Both the position numbers and the translations under genes were made by a program. The notes beneath the pieces are model-generated. The model did not search any database, was not told where the DNA came from, and saw only the letters and a list, made by a program, of their open reading frames with translations. A stretch of DNA of 64,000 bases, taken from NCBI GenBank assembly GCA_002708265.1, contig PANA01000001.1, positions 1-64,000 of the forward strand, in the 5' to 3' direction. This document shows, piece after piece, positions 53,117 through 62,684 of this stretch. The number at the start of each line of letters is the position of its first letter. Position 1 is the first letter of the stretch. Source of the DNA: Legionellales bacterium. Lineage in GTDB: Bacteria > Pseudomonadota > Gammaproteobacteria > Berkiellales > Berkiellaceae.

Positions 53117-53773
53117 ATGTGTGGAAGGTTTGCGTTAACCGCCAGCGCGCAACAAATTATAGAGCACTTTGCTATCGGGGGAGGTTTTTGTACAACACCG
53201 AGATACAACATTGCGCCGGGATCTTTTGTTCCGGTTATTCGTGGTGATGGGCAACAGATAGACTTTTTAAAATGGGGGTTGATTCCAACCTGGGCCACAG
53301 ACAAGCAGTTAACCGGCAATGGTTTTATGAACGCTCGAATGGAAACCGTCATGGAAAAGCCGGCTTTTAAGTCATCTTTTTTGCGTCGACGTTGTTTGGT
53401 ATTGGCAAACGGATATTATGAATGGCAGCCACAAGGCGATCGAAAGCAACCGTATTACATTAGTGCGATGGATGAAAGACTATTTGCTTTTGCGGGAATT
53501 TGGGATAGTTGGACCAATCCGAACGGAGCGGTTATTGAGACTTGCGCAATTATCACAATGCCTGCCAATGCAAATTTGATGTCCATTCATGAGCGCATGC
53601 CTGTTATTTTAAAGCCCTCAGCTTATCAAACATGGTTAGATCGACGCTCACTACAAAGTACCTTGCTCGCCTTGCTTGCCAGTAGTGGCGATATTGCGCT
53701 AAGAGCGCACCCAGTTACCACGCGAGTAAACGATCCGCGGTTTGAGCATCCAGAGTGCTTGAATGCGTTGTAA
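53117..53773 (+). CDS. yedK: SRAP-domain protein (YedK/HMCES family)
   Basis: Forms a covalent DNA-protein crosslink with abasic sites in single-stranded DNA, shielding them. The catalytic Cys2 follows Met (MCGRFAL). PRYNIAPG (about 30), NGYYEWQ (about 100) and HERMPVIL (about 153) supply the conserved Asn, Glu and His. Length 218 aa is typical. The start follows AAAGGAGG. It is divergent from kbl across a 161-bp spacer. Confidence 0.94.
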   Translation: MCGRFALTASAQQIIEHFAIGGGFCTTPRYNIAPGSFVPVIRGDGQQIDFLKWGLIPTWATDKQLTGNGFMNARMETVMEKPAFKSSFLRRRCLVLANGYYEWQPQGDRKQPYYISAMDERLFAFAGIWDSWTNPNGAVIETCAIITMPANANLMSIHERMPVILKPSAYQTWLDRRSLQSTLLALLASSGDIALRAHPVTTRVNDPRFEHPECLNAL

Positions 53774-53793
53774 AAAAATTTAGGACAATAAGG

Positions 53794-53822
53794 TTTACTT
53801 ACACGAATTGCGTTGCCATAAT
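53794..53822 (+). promoter_or_regulatory. Probable promoter of the HU-like gene
   Basis: TTTACT (53794-53799) and CATAAT (53817-53822) with a 17-bp spacer, about 40 bp before the ATG of the HU-like gene. Confidence 0.55.
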
Positions 53823-53862
53823 GCCTCTTTCTTCAGAGCCGCATTAGTTAGGAGTTAACATA

Positions 53863-54252
53863 ATGGCAAGCACAGAACAGAGTGAAAGCAGCGCATTTGC
53901 CTGTTCTATGGTAAGTCAAAATAGGCAAGGGCCTATTTCTGAGCGTCAAACACGTTCAGAGGTTTATCAAGAGATTGCTGCGGATACTGGATTAAAACGT
54001 CGTGAAGTCGAGGCAGTTTTTGAGTCGCTTCGACAATTAGCCAATCGGCATCTGATGGATGGTGGCTCTGGTCAGTTTTCTGTTCCTGGGATGGTAAAAA
54101 TCCGTCGAGTGATGAAAGCTGAAACGAAAAAGCGGACCATGCTGAGTCCTTTGACCAATACAATTGTTGAGGTTCCCCCAAAGCCTCCACGTCCCGACGT
54201 GAAGTTGGTCCCCCTCAAGCCGCTTAAAGACATGCTCTGCCCTCATAAGTAA
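53863..54252 (+). CDS. HU-like (IHF/HU fold) DNA-binding protein
   Basis: A 129-residue protein. Residues about 30-125 resemble the HU fold: two helices (TRSEVYQEIAADTGLKRREV, split; then ESLRQLANRHL), the turn GSGQFSVPGMVKIRRV and a basic beta arm (KAETKKRTMLSPLTN), ending with a Pro-rich strand and KPLKDML. The first 28 residues are a polar extension absent from HU. It probably binds and bends DNA without sequence preference; it is a divergent branch, not HupA/B. It has its own promoter-like sequence and AGGAG ribosome site. Confidence 0.75.
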   Translation: MASTEQSESSAFACSMVSQNRQGPISERQTRSEVYQEIAADTGLKRREVEAVFESLRQLANRHLMDGGSGQFSVPGMVKIRRVMKAETKKRTMLSPLTNTIVEVPPKPPRPDVKLVPLKPLKDMLCPHK

Positions 54253-54326
54253 GTCACATTTGCCAAAAAGAGGCAATTTGGCTATTGTTGAGGGTCCAGT
54301 ATTATCGAATAGGGGCCCGCTGCCCA

Positions 54327-55592
54327 ATGCATAAGAAGCTGCTTCCTTGCGCCATGCTTTCCGTGGCTATGGCTTTTTACTTCTACGAGTTCCTCTTGCG
54401 GGTTGCCCCTGGCGCGATCTTTAACGATCTAATGGTAGAGTTTCAGATAGATGCTACCAACTTAGGGTTGTTGTCGAGTTTTTACTTTATTTCTTATGCT
54501 GTCTTACAGCTACCGGTCGGAGTCTGGACAGATCAGATAGGCCCCAGACGATTATTGACCCTCGCAATCGTTCTATGCAGCGTGAGCACCATGCTGTTTG
54601 CTCGTACGGACTCTTTTGCTTTAGCCTGTATGGCGCGATTATTTATTGGGGCAGGTTCTGCTTTTGCTTTTATCAGCGCTATGAAAATCGTGACCCTTTG
54701 GTTTCCACCGAAGCGCTTTGGGCGTTTGGCGGGTTGGACGCTAATGTTTGGGACATTAGGGGCCGTGTTTGGTGAAAGCCCTCTGGCCATTGCTCTACAG
54801 TGGGCTGAATGGCGGGATATATTATTCTGGATTGGGGCTGCTGGGTTGGTGCTGGCTGCTCTCGCCTGGGGAATTGTTAGAGATGAAAATACGGCGCTTC
54901 AGCAAATCAAAGCGGCGAATGATTCGCCACCACCAGTAAGCGTATTAACCTGTCTAAGACAAGTGTGTAAACGAAAAGAGAACTGGGTTATTGCGCTATA
55001 TGCATTGATGACAACTGCCCCAACGGATGCTTTTGGTGGAATGTGGGGTATCCCCTATCTTGTGCATGTTCATGGAATCGATGAGGCCAGCGCGGCCACT
55101 GCTGCTTCTATGTCATTTATTGGGCTTGCAGTAGGCTCACCTGCAATAGGGTATTGCTCCGACGCAATGCGCAGCCGAAAGCGTCCAATGTTGATCGCTG
55201 CGCTCATTGCCACAATTGCGTTATGTGCTTTGATTTATGCCCCAACGCTAACCGCTGTTCAGGCAGGCGCATTGTTCTTTGTTTTTGGTTTATTCGGTGT
55301 CTATGTTATGTGCTTTGTTGCAGCAAGAGATATCAATGCGGCTCAGTATGTTGGGACGATGGTCGGGTTTGTGAACATGGCTGCCATGATTGGGAGCACC
55401 TTGATGATGTATTTTGTTGGTGTGGTCTTGGATTGGGTTCATACCGATACAGGGGCGGCTCAGTTGGCCTACACGGCTCAAGATTATCATATTGGGTTGA
55501 GTATCTTTCCAATTGCATATGCCTCTTGTGCTTTTCTTCTGGTGCCACTCATGAAAGAATCATACCCCAGCGATGAGTCTGCTGAGGCTTAA
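54327..55592 (+). CDS. Major facilitator superfamily transporter
   Basis: A 421-residue inner-membrane protein with about 12 hydrophobic helices. The MFS loop 2-3 motif reads GVWTDQIGPRRLL (about 64-76), a variant of GxxxDRxGRR; a second copy, GYCSDAMRSRKRP (about 273), lies in the second half. A charged central loop (about 186-215) separates the halves. Substrate cannot be told by eye. ATG 54327 is preferred; AGGGG lies about 13 bases upstream and a TTG frame opens at 54285. Confidence 0.85.
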   Translation: MHKKLLPCAMLSVAMAFYFYEFLLRVAPGAIFNDLMVEFQIDATNLGLLSSFYFISYAVLQLPVGVWTDQIGPRRLLTLAIVLCSVSTMLFARTDSFALACMARLFIGAGSAFAFISAMKIVTLWFPPKRFGRLAGWTLMFGTLGAVFGESPLAIALQWAEWRDILFWIGAAGLVLAALAWGIVRDENTALQQIKAANDSPPPVSVLTCLRQVCKRKENWVIALYALMTTAPTDAFGGMWGIPYLVHVHGIDEASAATAASMSFIGLAVGSPAIGYCSDAMRSRKRPMLIAALIATIALCALIYAPTLTAVQAGALFFVFGLFGVYVMCFVAARDINAAQYVGTMVGFVNMAAMIGSTLMMYFVGVVLDWVHTDTGAAQLAYTAQDYHIGLSIFPIAYASCAFLLVPLMKESYPSDESAEA

Positions 55593-55614
55593 TTGATTTT
55601 CATGAGGAGTACAC

Positions 55615-57819
55615 ATGACCGCAGCCCCCGAGACGTTGTATGACAACTTAAACACCGAGCAGCAAAGTGCGGTTACATGTGATGCGAATCAACTCCTGGT
55701 GATTGCCGGAGCAGGTAGTGGAAAAACACGTGTCTTAGTCACCCGAATTTTATGGTTCTTGCAAGAAAAAGGGGTATCTCCTTACCGCATACTCGCGGTG
55801 ACCTTTACCAACAAAGCAGCCAATGAAATGCTTGAGCGTATTAAGGCCGGTTGTGGCGAAAGCCCTGCCCGCGCCTTATGGGTGGGCACCTTTCATGGTA
55901 TCGCGCATCGAATTCTTAGACAGCATAGTGCTGCTGCAGGCCTGCCTGAAAACTTCCAGATTATTGATACGGACGATCAAAAAAGGCTTCTCAAGCGTAT
56001 TATCAAAGAGCTGCGATTAGATGAAGAGACGTTTGAGCCTAAGCAGGCGATAGGGTTCATTTCGCGTGCGAAAGATGATGGACGACGTGTCCGTAATATG
56101 CCTCGTCAGAACGATCCTATTGCACAAGGCTTTTTAGCAATCTATGAGCGCTATGAGCAGTACTGCCAAAAAATGGGGTTAGTAGATTTTGGTGAATTGC
56201 TGCTAAGAGTAGATGAGCTATGGGAGCAAAAACCTGATGTTTTGCTGGAGTACCAGCAACGCTTTACTCACGTCTTGGTCGATGAGTTTCAGGATACGAA
56301 TGCTATTCAGTACCGCTGGCTTAGACGACTATGTACTCAAGAGCACTATCTAACCGCAGTAGGAGATGACGACCAATCTATTTATGGCTGGCGAGGCGCT
56401 AAAATAGAAAACATTCAGCGATTTTGTCAGGATTATTCTAAGGCACAAACGGTTCGATTAGAAGAAAACTATCGTTCCACCGCAGCCATTCTTGCGGCCG
56501 CTAATGAGTTGATTGCACAAAACCAAGGGCGTCTCGGTAAAAACCTCCGTGCGCAAAGTCAGGGGGGGGAGAAGATATCTGTGTACCCTGCGGTCAACGA
56601 AATGGACGAAGCTGCCTTCATGATTGATAAAGCAAGTCTATGGAATCGACGTGGTGGGCAGTGGAAAGACGTTGCCGTTTTATATCGCTCCAACGCACAA
56701 TCGCGAGTAATTGAGCAAGCATTGCGACGGGCCAATATACCTTATCGGATCTACGGTGGGTTACGATTCTTCGATCGCGCAGAGATTAAAGACGTTACGG
56801 CTTATTTGCGTTTGATTGCTTATCGAGAAGACGATCCTGCTTTTGAGCGAGTGGTGAATATGCCGCCTCGTGGTATCGGAGATAAGTCTTTGCAAGGCAT
56901 TCGGGAGATGGCACAAGCAGAAGGCCTGTCTCTTTGGGAGGCGGCTCAGCGCTTTTTGCCACAAGCAACGGGACGAGGGGCCAAGGGGCTGTCTAGTTTT
57001 ATTGCCTCTGTTGAAGCGGTCGATAAAGATAAGCCCTTGTCTGAGTTGGTTGATACCGTTTTAGAGAAGTTTGGCATTCTCACCCACTGGGAAGGTCAAG
57101 GCGCTGAACGTGCGCAAACACGCCTAGAAAACTTGGCGGAATTACGAATCGCAACGCGCCAGTTTGATAATGATTATCGAGACGAAACGCTCCCGGTCCT
57201 ACAAGCCTTTTTGTCTGAAGTGGCGCTCGATGCAGGCGATAAAGAAAATGGCGGCGAGGAAGGGGGCGTAAATTTAATGACCCTTCATGCGGCAAAAGGG
57301 TTGGAATTTCCAATGGTCTTTATTGGAGGCTTGGAAGAGGGGTTGTTTCCCCATAGCCGCTCTTCGCTTGAGCAAGAGAAGCTCGAAGAAGAACGACGCC
57401 TTTGTTATGTTGGGATCACGCGGGCCATGCATAAGCTATATCTTACCTATGCTCAACGTCGCGCATTTTCATCGAATACTAGTATGAATCGTCCATCTCG
57501 CTTTATTACTGAAATCCCCTCCGATCACCTTGAGTATCTTCAAGAAGGAGGATTGGGCGCGGCGTCACCGCCCAAGTTTATGGGAGGTGGTGCTTTTGGT
57601 GGAGCAAGCAAGCCTCGTGCAGCACCCAAGCGAAGCCCTGTTGAGTTAGGCGGCGATTTTCCTTTCCGAGTTGGTGAGCGAGTTCGTCACGCACGATTTG
57701 GTGAGGGGATTATTGTGAATGGTGAAGGCCAAGGGGCAAATGCGCGAATTCAAGTAAATTTTGATCGCGCAGGCACCAAGTGGTTAGTGCTGGCTTATGC
57801 CAAGCTGGAAAAAGCTTAA
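55615..57819 (+). CDS. uvrD: DNA helicase II (UvrD)
   Basis: SF1A 3'-5' helicase of nucleotide-excision and mismatch repair. LNTEQQSAV (Q motif), Walker A GAGSGKTRVL (about 32-41), VDEFQDTN (about 222), GDDDQSIYGWRGA (about 250), ENYRST (about 284), MTLHAAKGLEFP (about 556) and VGITRAMHKLYL (about 599) are all intact. The C-terminus has a tudor-like segment (VGERVRHARFGEGIIV). Length 734 aa. It is a useful internal reference for the helicase motifs of the giant protein at 133-6759. Its stop overlaps that of the convergent next gene. Confidence 0.96.
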   Translation: MTAAPETLYDNLNTEQQSAVTCDANQLLVIAGAGSGKTRVLVTRILWFLQEKGVSPYRILAVTFTNKAANEMLERIKAGCGESPARALWVGTFHGIAHRILRQHSAAAGLPENFQIIDTDDQKRLLKRIIKELRLDEETFEPKQAIGFISRAKDDGRRVRNMPRQNDPIAQGFLAIYERYEQYCQKMGLVDFGELLLRVDELWEQKPDVLLEYQQRFTHVLVDEFQDTNAIQYRWLRRLCTQEHYLTAVGDDDQSIYGWRGAKIENIQRFCQDYSKAQTVRLEENYRSTAAILAAANELIAQNQGRLGKNLRAQSQGGEKISVYPAVNEMDEAAFMIDKASLWNRRGGQWKDVAVLYRSNAQSRVIEQALRRANIPYRIYGGLRFFDRAEIKDVTAYLRLIAYREDDPAFERVVNMPPRGIGDKSLQGIREMAQAEGLSLWEAAQRFLPQATGRGAKGLSSFIASVEAVDKDKPLSELVDTVLEKFGILTHWEGQGAERAQTRLENLAELRIATRQFDNDYRDETLPVLQAFLSEVALDAGDKENGGEEGGVNLMTLHAAKGLEFPMVFIGGLEEGLFPHSRSSLEQEKLEEERRLCYVGITRAMHKLYLTYAQRRAFSSNTSMNRPSRFITEIPSDHLEYLQEGGLGAASPPKFMGGGAFGGASKPRAAPKRSPVELGGDFPFRVGERVRHARFGEGIIVNGEGQGANARIQVNFDRAGTKWLVLAYAKLEKA

Positions 57820-58352
57820 CCTAGAACGGGGCTGCGTTGAGGGGCTTTCGTTCGAGCAGCCGCCACTTTGCGCGGGGTTTTTGCCGCACGGCGTCGCATA
57901 CCCCGCCCTTGGGCAACAGCCAAGGAGTTGGGGAACTCGGAACGCTTTGCCTCTTCTAAAAGGTGTACCAGCTTTACGCTTGAGGCAGTAAAGTCATTAT
58001 CAAACTGTCGCCCTGATAGCATGACGCTCCATGTATTGTCCCACAGAGTGTTTTCTTCACGGATAGACTCAACGTACTTATCAAAGTCTAATCGCTCGCC
58101 CTGTTGGCGATGCTGTGTCTCCGAGTCAAGGATTTCAACAATATATTGATAAAAACCTATCAGGCCTGAACAAAGCTTGCTTAAATACTGGATATAATCG
58201 GCTTGGTAGCGTTCATTGTCCCACTGGGTTGCTTGATATACTCTAATCAGTGTTTCTGCCGTTGCATGGCGCGCTCGTAGAACGCCTAATAGCTCTTGAA
58301 GCTCTAGTCTTAGGGCTCGGGTCGCTTCAGTAGGGGGCGTTAACGTTGACAT
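57816..58352 (-). CDS. Unknown 178-aa protein with a basic C-terminal tail
   Basis: No family is recognised. Residues 1-140 look helical and Tyr/Trp-containing (QATQWDNERYQADYIQYLSK is one such stretch). The last 30 residues are rich in Arg, Lys, Ala and Pro (RRRAAKTPRKVAAARTKAP), like the tails of histone H1-type nucleoid proteins or of polyester-granule phasins. The start has GGAG upstream. A perfect 16-bp palindrome lies 19 bp before the ATG. It converges with uvrD, sharing 4 bp. Confidence 0.7.
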   Translation of the reverse strand: MSTLTPPTEATRALRLELQELLGVLRARHATAETLIRVYQATQWDNERYQADYIQYLSKLCSGLIGFYQYIVEILDSETQHRQQGERLDFDKYVESIREENTLWDNTWSVMLSGRQFDNDFTASSVKLVHLLEEAKRSEFPNSLAVAQGRGMRRRAAKTPRKVAAARTKAPQRSPVLG

Positions 58353-58370
58353 ACACCACGTCTCCAGTCT

Positions 58371-58386
58371 TTGGAAATATTTCCAA
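58371..58386. promoter_or_regulatory. 16-bp perfect palindrome, candidate operator
   Basis: TTGGAAATATTTCCAA, a perfect dyad 19-34 bp upstream of the start codon of the unknown 178-aa gene. The position suits a repressor or autoregulator site. I did not see a second copy in the window. Confidence 0.5.
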
Positions 58387-58476
58387 ATTTTACCAAAACC
58401 CCAGTGCAGATGCTAAACCTTAAAGTAAGATGGTTTACTTACAAAATAGTCTGGGGCAACGCCCTTGCTAGAGAGG

Positions 58477-58899
58477 CTATCTGCTGCCTGGCCGCGTCAT
58501 TTGGGGGCGGCAATGCTCGTTAAAAACCTCAGTTAACGCGTCAGCAAGGCGGTCACTTTGCTGGGGGAATCGAGTGCCCTGGATCCGTGCGGTTTTGCAT
58601 GCGTGTATAAAGATATCCATCTGTGAGCAGACTTCTTGGAAGTCTTTATGTTTGTTGGTTGGCTCCGAGTGTTTCGAAGGATAGCGCGGGGAAGTCTGGC
58701 CAGTAAGCCTGGTATACAGAGGATGATCAGAAATATACGGATGATCTTTACCAAGCTGGCAAAGTTCGATGTGCAGCGCTGCCACTCTTTCGTTCATGGA
58801 CCGTAAGTAAGGGCAGGCAACGGATGGGTTAGAAGAAGAAAGCGAGCGAGAGGTAGGCTCAGAAGCAGTTGTCTTTAGACGAGCGAGAAATCTAAGCAT
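58477..58899 (-). CDS. Unknown 140-aa protein
   Basis: No family is recognised. The product is hydrophilic, with a Ser/Arg-rich start (TASEPTSRSLSSSN), a probable helix (MNERVAALHIELCQLGK), a His/Tyr/Pro-rich middle and a helical end (RLADALTEVFNEH). Two Cys pairs are not arranged as an obvious metal site. ATG 58899 is used because GGAG precedes it by about 8 bases; a TTG at 58917 is the alternative. It lies between the basic-tailed unknown gene and thrB, all on the minus strand. Confidence 0.55.
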   Translation of the reverse strand: MLRFLARLKTTASEPTSRSLSSSNPSVACPYLRSMNERVAALHIELCQLGKDHPYISDHPLYTRLTGQTSPRYPSKHSEPTNKHKDFQEVCSQMDIFIHACKTARIQGTRFPQQSDRLADALTEVFNEHCRPQMTRPGSR

Positions 58900-58976
58900 C
58901 TGTTTACTCCAAGGCAAAATTTAAGAATTAGTAAACCTTTTTCCTTGGATGGATGCAAAAATAGCGCCAAATAAAG

Positions 58977-59900
58977 TTAACTGTAAAACTCAAGCAAGGC
59001 TTTTAGTCGAGACTCGAAAACCGTTGGATCTCTGATCGGTAGCTGTGTACCACCCTGCGGTAAGAGGTTTGCTTCAAGGCGTGATAACCAAAATCGAAGC
59101 GCGGCCAAAATCCGATAGGGGCCCAGCAAGGCGCGCTCTTTGGTCGTGAGCGGACGAATCTTTTCATAGCTATTTAAAATGAGCTGCGCTCTTTTGGTGT
59201 GACATTTTCCTGTAGAGGTACAGGCCCAATCATTCAAAACGATGGCGAGGTCAAACAAATAAGGACCGGTAAAAGCAAAGTAAAAATCAATTACACCGAT
59301 TAAGTGATCGCCTTCAAATAAACTATTGTCCCTAAATAAATCACCGTGTAATAAACCACAAGGCAGCTCAGCCTCAAAAGGTCGGTCGAAAGCCAGTGCA
59401 GCATCTAACAGAGCAGCACTTTTTTTGCTGAGCATGGGGGCAATGAGACGAGCGGTTTTTGTGCGAGCCTCAAAATCAAAGGCTTCTTTAGGCAGGGGGG
59501 GTGGATTGTTCAGAGAGTGTAATTGACCCAGATAAGTGCCAATTGCTTCACACTGCCCCGGTCTCGGGCAGGCAGGATGAGTACCGGATAAAAAACTTAC
59601 TAAACTGCAGGGGCGGCGAAAAGCGGTGTCTAGCCATTGCCCATTTTCAGTTTGGTAAGGCTTAGCGCCTGGCATTTTTTGTTCAGTTAACCAGTTTAAA
59701 AGGGATAGAAACTGCGAAGCTTCTTCAGAAGATAGGGATTCAAAGAGCGTTAGGACAAAGTGTCCCTTGTCGGTAAGGACAGAATAATTGGTATTCACTG
59801 CCCCGCCGGGTAAGATCTCATAACCCACCAAGGTGCCAGCTTGGTATTGGTTTAATATTTGCTGAAGAGTGTCAGCGTCCACAGGGGTATAAATAGACAT
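58977..59900 (-). CDS. thrB: Homoserine kinase, APH-fold type
   Basis: Phosphorylates homoserine on the way to threonine. It is the aminoglycoside-phosphotransferase-fold form found in Pseudomonas, not the GHMP-type of E. coli. The N-terminus (MSIYTPVDADTLQQIL) and GGAVNTNYSV fit; the catalytic loop is LLHGDLFRDNSLF (about 183) and the metal loop VIDFYFAFTGPYLFDLA (about 205). Length 307 aa. Divergent from polA, as in Pseudomonas, where thrB is also close to polA. Confidence 0.92.
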   Translation of the reverse strand: MSIYTPVDADTLQQILNQYQAGTLVGYEILPGGAVNTNYSVLTDKGHFVLTLFESLSSEEASQFLSLLNWLTEQKMPGAKPYQTENGQWLDTAFRRPCSLVSFLSGTHPACPRPGQCEAIGTYLGQLHSLNNPPPLPKEAFDFEARTKTARLIAPMLSKKSAALLDAALAFDRPFEAELPCGLLHGDLFRDNSLFEGDHLIGVIDFYFAFTGPYLFDLAIVLNDWACTSTGKCHTKRAQLILNSYEKIRPLTTKERALLGPYRILAALRFWLSRLEANLLPQGGTQLPIRDPTVFESRLKALLEFYS

Positions 59901-59996
59901 AATGATAGTGTATCAGGGCAAGTGCTTTTGCGTTAGCTGGCCAGAAGAAAATGCAACATGTTAGGCTTTGGTCCAATACGGTAACGGGATATATAT

Positions 59997-62684
59997 ATGA
60001 AATTTGTTTTAGTCGATGGCTCCTCTTACTTGTTCAGAGCTTTTCATGCGCTGCCGCCTCTTACAACAGCAACGGGGCTGTCCACTGGGGCAGTTTTCGG
60101 TGTGATCAACATGTTGCGGCGCTTGCTCAAAGAAGAAGCACCCACCCACATTGCGGTTGTCTTTGATAGTAAGGGGAAAAACTTTCGACATGAAATGTAC
60201 CCTGGCTACAAAGGGAATCGTCCTGAAATGCCGGAGGAGTTAGCCGAACAAATCAAACCATTGCATCGTTTGATTGAAGCGATGGGACTGCCGTTAGTAT
60301 GTGTGCCCGGGGTGGAAGCGGATGATGTGATAGGGACCTTGGCTCATATTGCGACGGAGCAAGGGATTGATACATTAATTTCGACTTCTGATAAAGACAT
60401 GGCTCAACTGGTAACAGAACATGTCGAACTCGTGAATACCATGACGCAAACCCGAATGGATCGAAAAGGCGTCAAAGAAAAGTTTGGCGTTTATCCGGAA
60501 CAAATAATCGACTACCTTGCTTTGGTGGGTGACACCTCAGATAACGTACCTGGTGTTCCGAAAGTTGGTCCTAAAACAGCAGCAAAATGGTTAAATGAGT
60601 ATCAGACCTTAGACCGCTTAGTTAGCAACGCAGACACTGTCAAAGGAAAAGTAGGCGAGAATTTGCGTGATAATTTAGAACAGCTGGCCTTGTCTAAAAA
60701 GTTGGTAACCATCAAGACTGATGTTGAACTAGAGATGATGCCAAAAGACTTAGAGCCTGGATTGGCTGATAACAATAGCTTAAGAGAGCTGTTTAAAACT
60801 TTAGAGTTTAAGACTTGGCTGCAAATGCTAGATAAGCCCACGACAGAAGCCGCCTCTCCGGCCCCCTCAAAATCAAGCACTGAAACAACAGTTGTTTTAG
60901 ACGAAGCAACATTAAAAGCTTGGGTTGAAAAGTGTGAGAAAGCGGGGCAGTTTGCAGTAGATACAGAAACAGATGGGCTAAATTATATGCAGGCCAATTT
61001 GGTGGGTATATCTCTGGCGGTTTCCCAAGAAGAGCATTCTTATATCCCCGTCGGACATCAGTATGAAGGTGCCCCAAAGCAGCTTGATCTTACATTGGTA
61101 ATAAGCGCACTTAATCCTTTATTGGAGAGCCCCAAGATTATTAAAATCGGGCACCACATAAAGTTTGATGCGCACATTTTAAAACGTCATGGTGCCGCAT
61201 TGGCCGGACCACTTGAAGATACGATGCTGCTGTCTTATGTTTTGAATGCGACGTTGATTCGACATGATATGGACAGTGTATCAAAAGAATATCTTGGACA
61301 CAGCCCAGTTCCATACGAGCAGATTGCTGGCAAAGGAGCAAAACAAAAAACGCTAGATCAAGTAGAGATAGAAACCGTCGCAGAGTATGCAGGAGAAGAT
61401 GCCTGGGTCACCTACGCGTTGTATGAAAAAATAAAGCCACAATTGACCGCTGATCTATTATCTGTTTATGAATCAATTGAGCAACCGCTTATCCCTGTCT
61501 TGACGGATATGGAACATATGGGCGTGTTAATTGATACTAAAAAGCTGTTGGCGCAAAGTGAGCATTTAGCAGAGCGTTGTCAGGCGCTAGAGCTTCAAGC
61601 GCATGATGTGGTGGGAGAGGTTTTTAATTTGGGCTCCCCGAAACAGCTGCAAGCTATTTTGTATGAAAAAATGGGGCTTCCTGTGGTACAAAAAACGCCC
61701 AAGGGACAGCCTTCCACCTCAGAGCCAGTGCTGGCTGAGTTGGCTGCCGACTATGAGTTAGCGCAGATTATTTTAGATTACCGCTCTTTAAGTAAATTAA
61801 AATCGACTTATACCGATAAATTGCCAGAGTTGGTGGATGTAGACACCAAGCGAGTTCACACCTCCTACCATCAAGCCATTGTAGCGACAGGGCGATTATC
61901 TTCTTCCGATCCAAATCTGCAAAACATTCCAGTTAGAACAGCTGAAGGGCGCCAGATACGAGAGGCGTTTATTGCTGAGAAGGGCTTTAGTATCGTTGCG
62001 GCGGATTACTCTCAAATTGAGTTAAGAATCATGGCCCATCTTTCAGGCGATGAGCGTTTGATAGAAGCCTTCAGCAAGGGAGAAGATATTCACCAATTTA
62101 CCGCAAGTGAAATCTTTGCAGAGCCTTTAGAGGCGGTCACTTCAGATCAAAGAAGAAGCGCTAAGGCGATTAATTTTGGTCTTATTTATGGAATGTCTGC
62201 TTTTGGACTGGCGAAACAAATTGGAGTAGATCGCTCTACCGCTCAAGAATATATGAACCACTACTTCGAGCGTTATCCGGCAGTAAAAGACTATATGGAA
62301 AAAACCCGTGAAGAGGCAGCCAAGAGCGGCTATGTTGAAACACTTTTTGGTCGTCGTTTATATCTGAGAGATATCAATTCTCGAAATATGAATCTTCGCA
62401 GAGCCGCCGAAAGAGCCGCTATTAATGCGCCTATGCAAGGAACTGCTGCCGACTTGATCAAAAAAGCAATGATTGCATTGTGGGCAAAGACGCATAATAA
62501 CCAAGCGGAGTGTCGCCTCATTATGCAAGTGCACGATGAATTGATATTTGAGATCAAAGACAATCAAGTCCAGAAATGGCAATCAATTATTGAGACGGAA
62601 ATGGCCAAAGCAGATGACGGCAAGCTTAGTGTGCCTTTAGAGGTGAGCATTGGGCAGGGTCATCACTGGGAGGCGGCGCACTAG
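59997..62684 (+). CDS. polA: DNA polymerase I
   Basis: Repair and Okazaki-fragment polymerase. The N-terminal 5'-3' exonuclease covers about 1-290 (VDGSSYLFRAFHALPPL; GVEADDVIGTLA). The 3'-5' exonuclease is intact: AVDTETDGLNY, IGHHIKFDAHIL and YAGEDAWVTY (about 318-475). Polymerase motif A is VAADYSQIELRIMAHLSG, motif B is RRSAKAINFGLIYGM, and motif C is MQVHDELIFE. Length 895 aa. ATG 59997 sits in an ATATATATG run with GGGA upstream. It converges with engB; the ends overlap by 4 bp. Confidence 0.97.
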   Translation: MKFVLVDGSSYLFRAFHALPPLTTATGLSTGAVFGVINMLRRLLKEEAPTHIAVVFDSKGKNFRHEMYPGYKGNRPEMPEELAEQIKPLHRLIEAMGLPLVCVPGVEADDVIGTLAHIATEQGIDTLISTSDKDMAQLVTEHVELVNTMTQTRMDRKGVKEKFGVYPEQIIDYLALVGDTSDNVPGVPKVGPKTAAKWLNEYQTLDRLVSNADTVKGKVGENLRDNLEQLALSKKLVTIKTDVELEMMPKDLEPGLADNNSLRELFKTLEFKTWLQMLDKPTTEAASPAPSKSSTETTVVLDEATLKAWVEKCEKAGQFAVDTETDGLNYMQANLVGISLAVSQEEHSYIPVGHQYEGAPKQLDLTLVISALNPLLESPKIIKIGHHIKFDAHILKRHGAALAGPLEDTMLLSYVLNATLIRHDMDSVSKEYLGHSPVPYEQIAGKGAKQKTLDQVEIETVAEYAGEDAWVTYALYEKIKPQLTADLLSVYESIEQPLIPVLTDMEHMGVLIDTKKLLAQSEHLAERCQALELQAHDVVGEVFNLGSPKQLQAILYEKMGLPVVQKTPKGQPSTSEPVLAELAADYELAQIILDYRSLSKLKSTYTDKLPELVDVDTKRVHTSYHQAIVATGRLSSSDPNLQNIPVRTAEGRQIREAFIAEKGFSIVAADYSQIELRIMAHLSGDERLIEAFSKGEDIHQFTASEIFAEPLEAVTSDQRRSAKAINFGLIYGMSAFGLAKQIGVDRSTAQEYMNHYFERYPAVKDYMEKTREEAAKSGYVETLFGRRLYLRDINSRNMNLRRAAERAAINAPMQGTAADLIKKAMIALWAKTHNNQAECRLIMQVHDELIFEIKDNQVQKWQSIIETEMAKADDGKLSVPLEVSIGQGHHWEAAH

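Noticed and set aside
52921-53352. A 143-codon minus-strand frame overlapping kbl and the SRAP gene
   Set aside because: It is antisense to the catalytic N-terminus of the SRAP protein and overlaps the kbl start; no family features.
53792-58443. A 12-base match GGTTTACTTACA at 53792 and 58432
   Set aside because: Pairs of identical 12-mers are expected many times by chance in 64 kb, and only one of the two is positioned as a promoter element.
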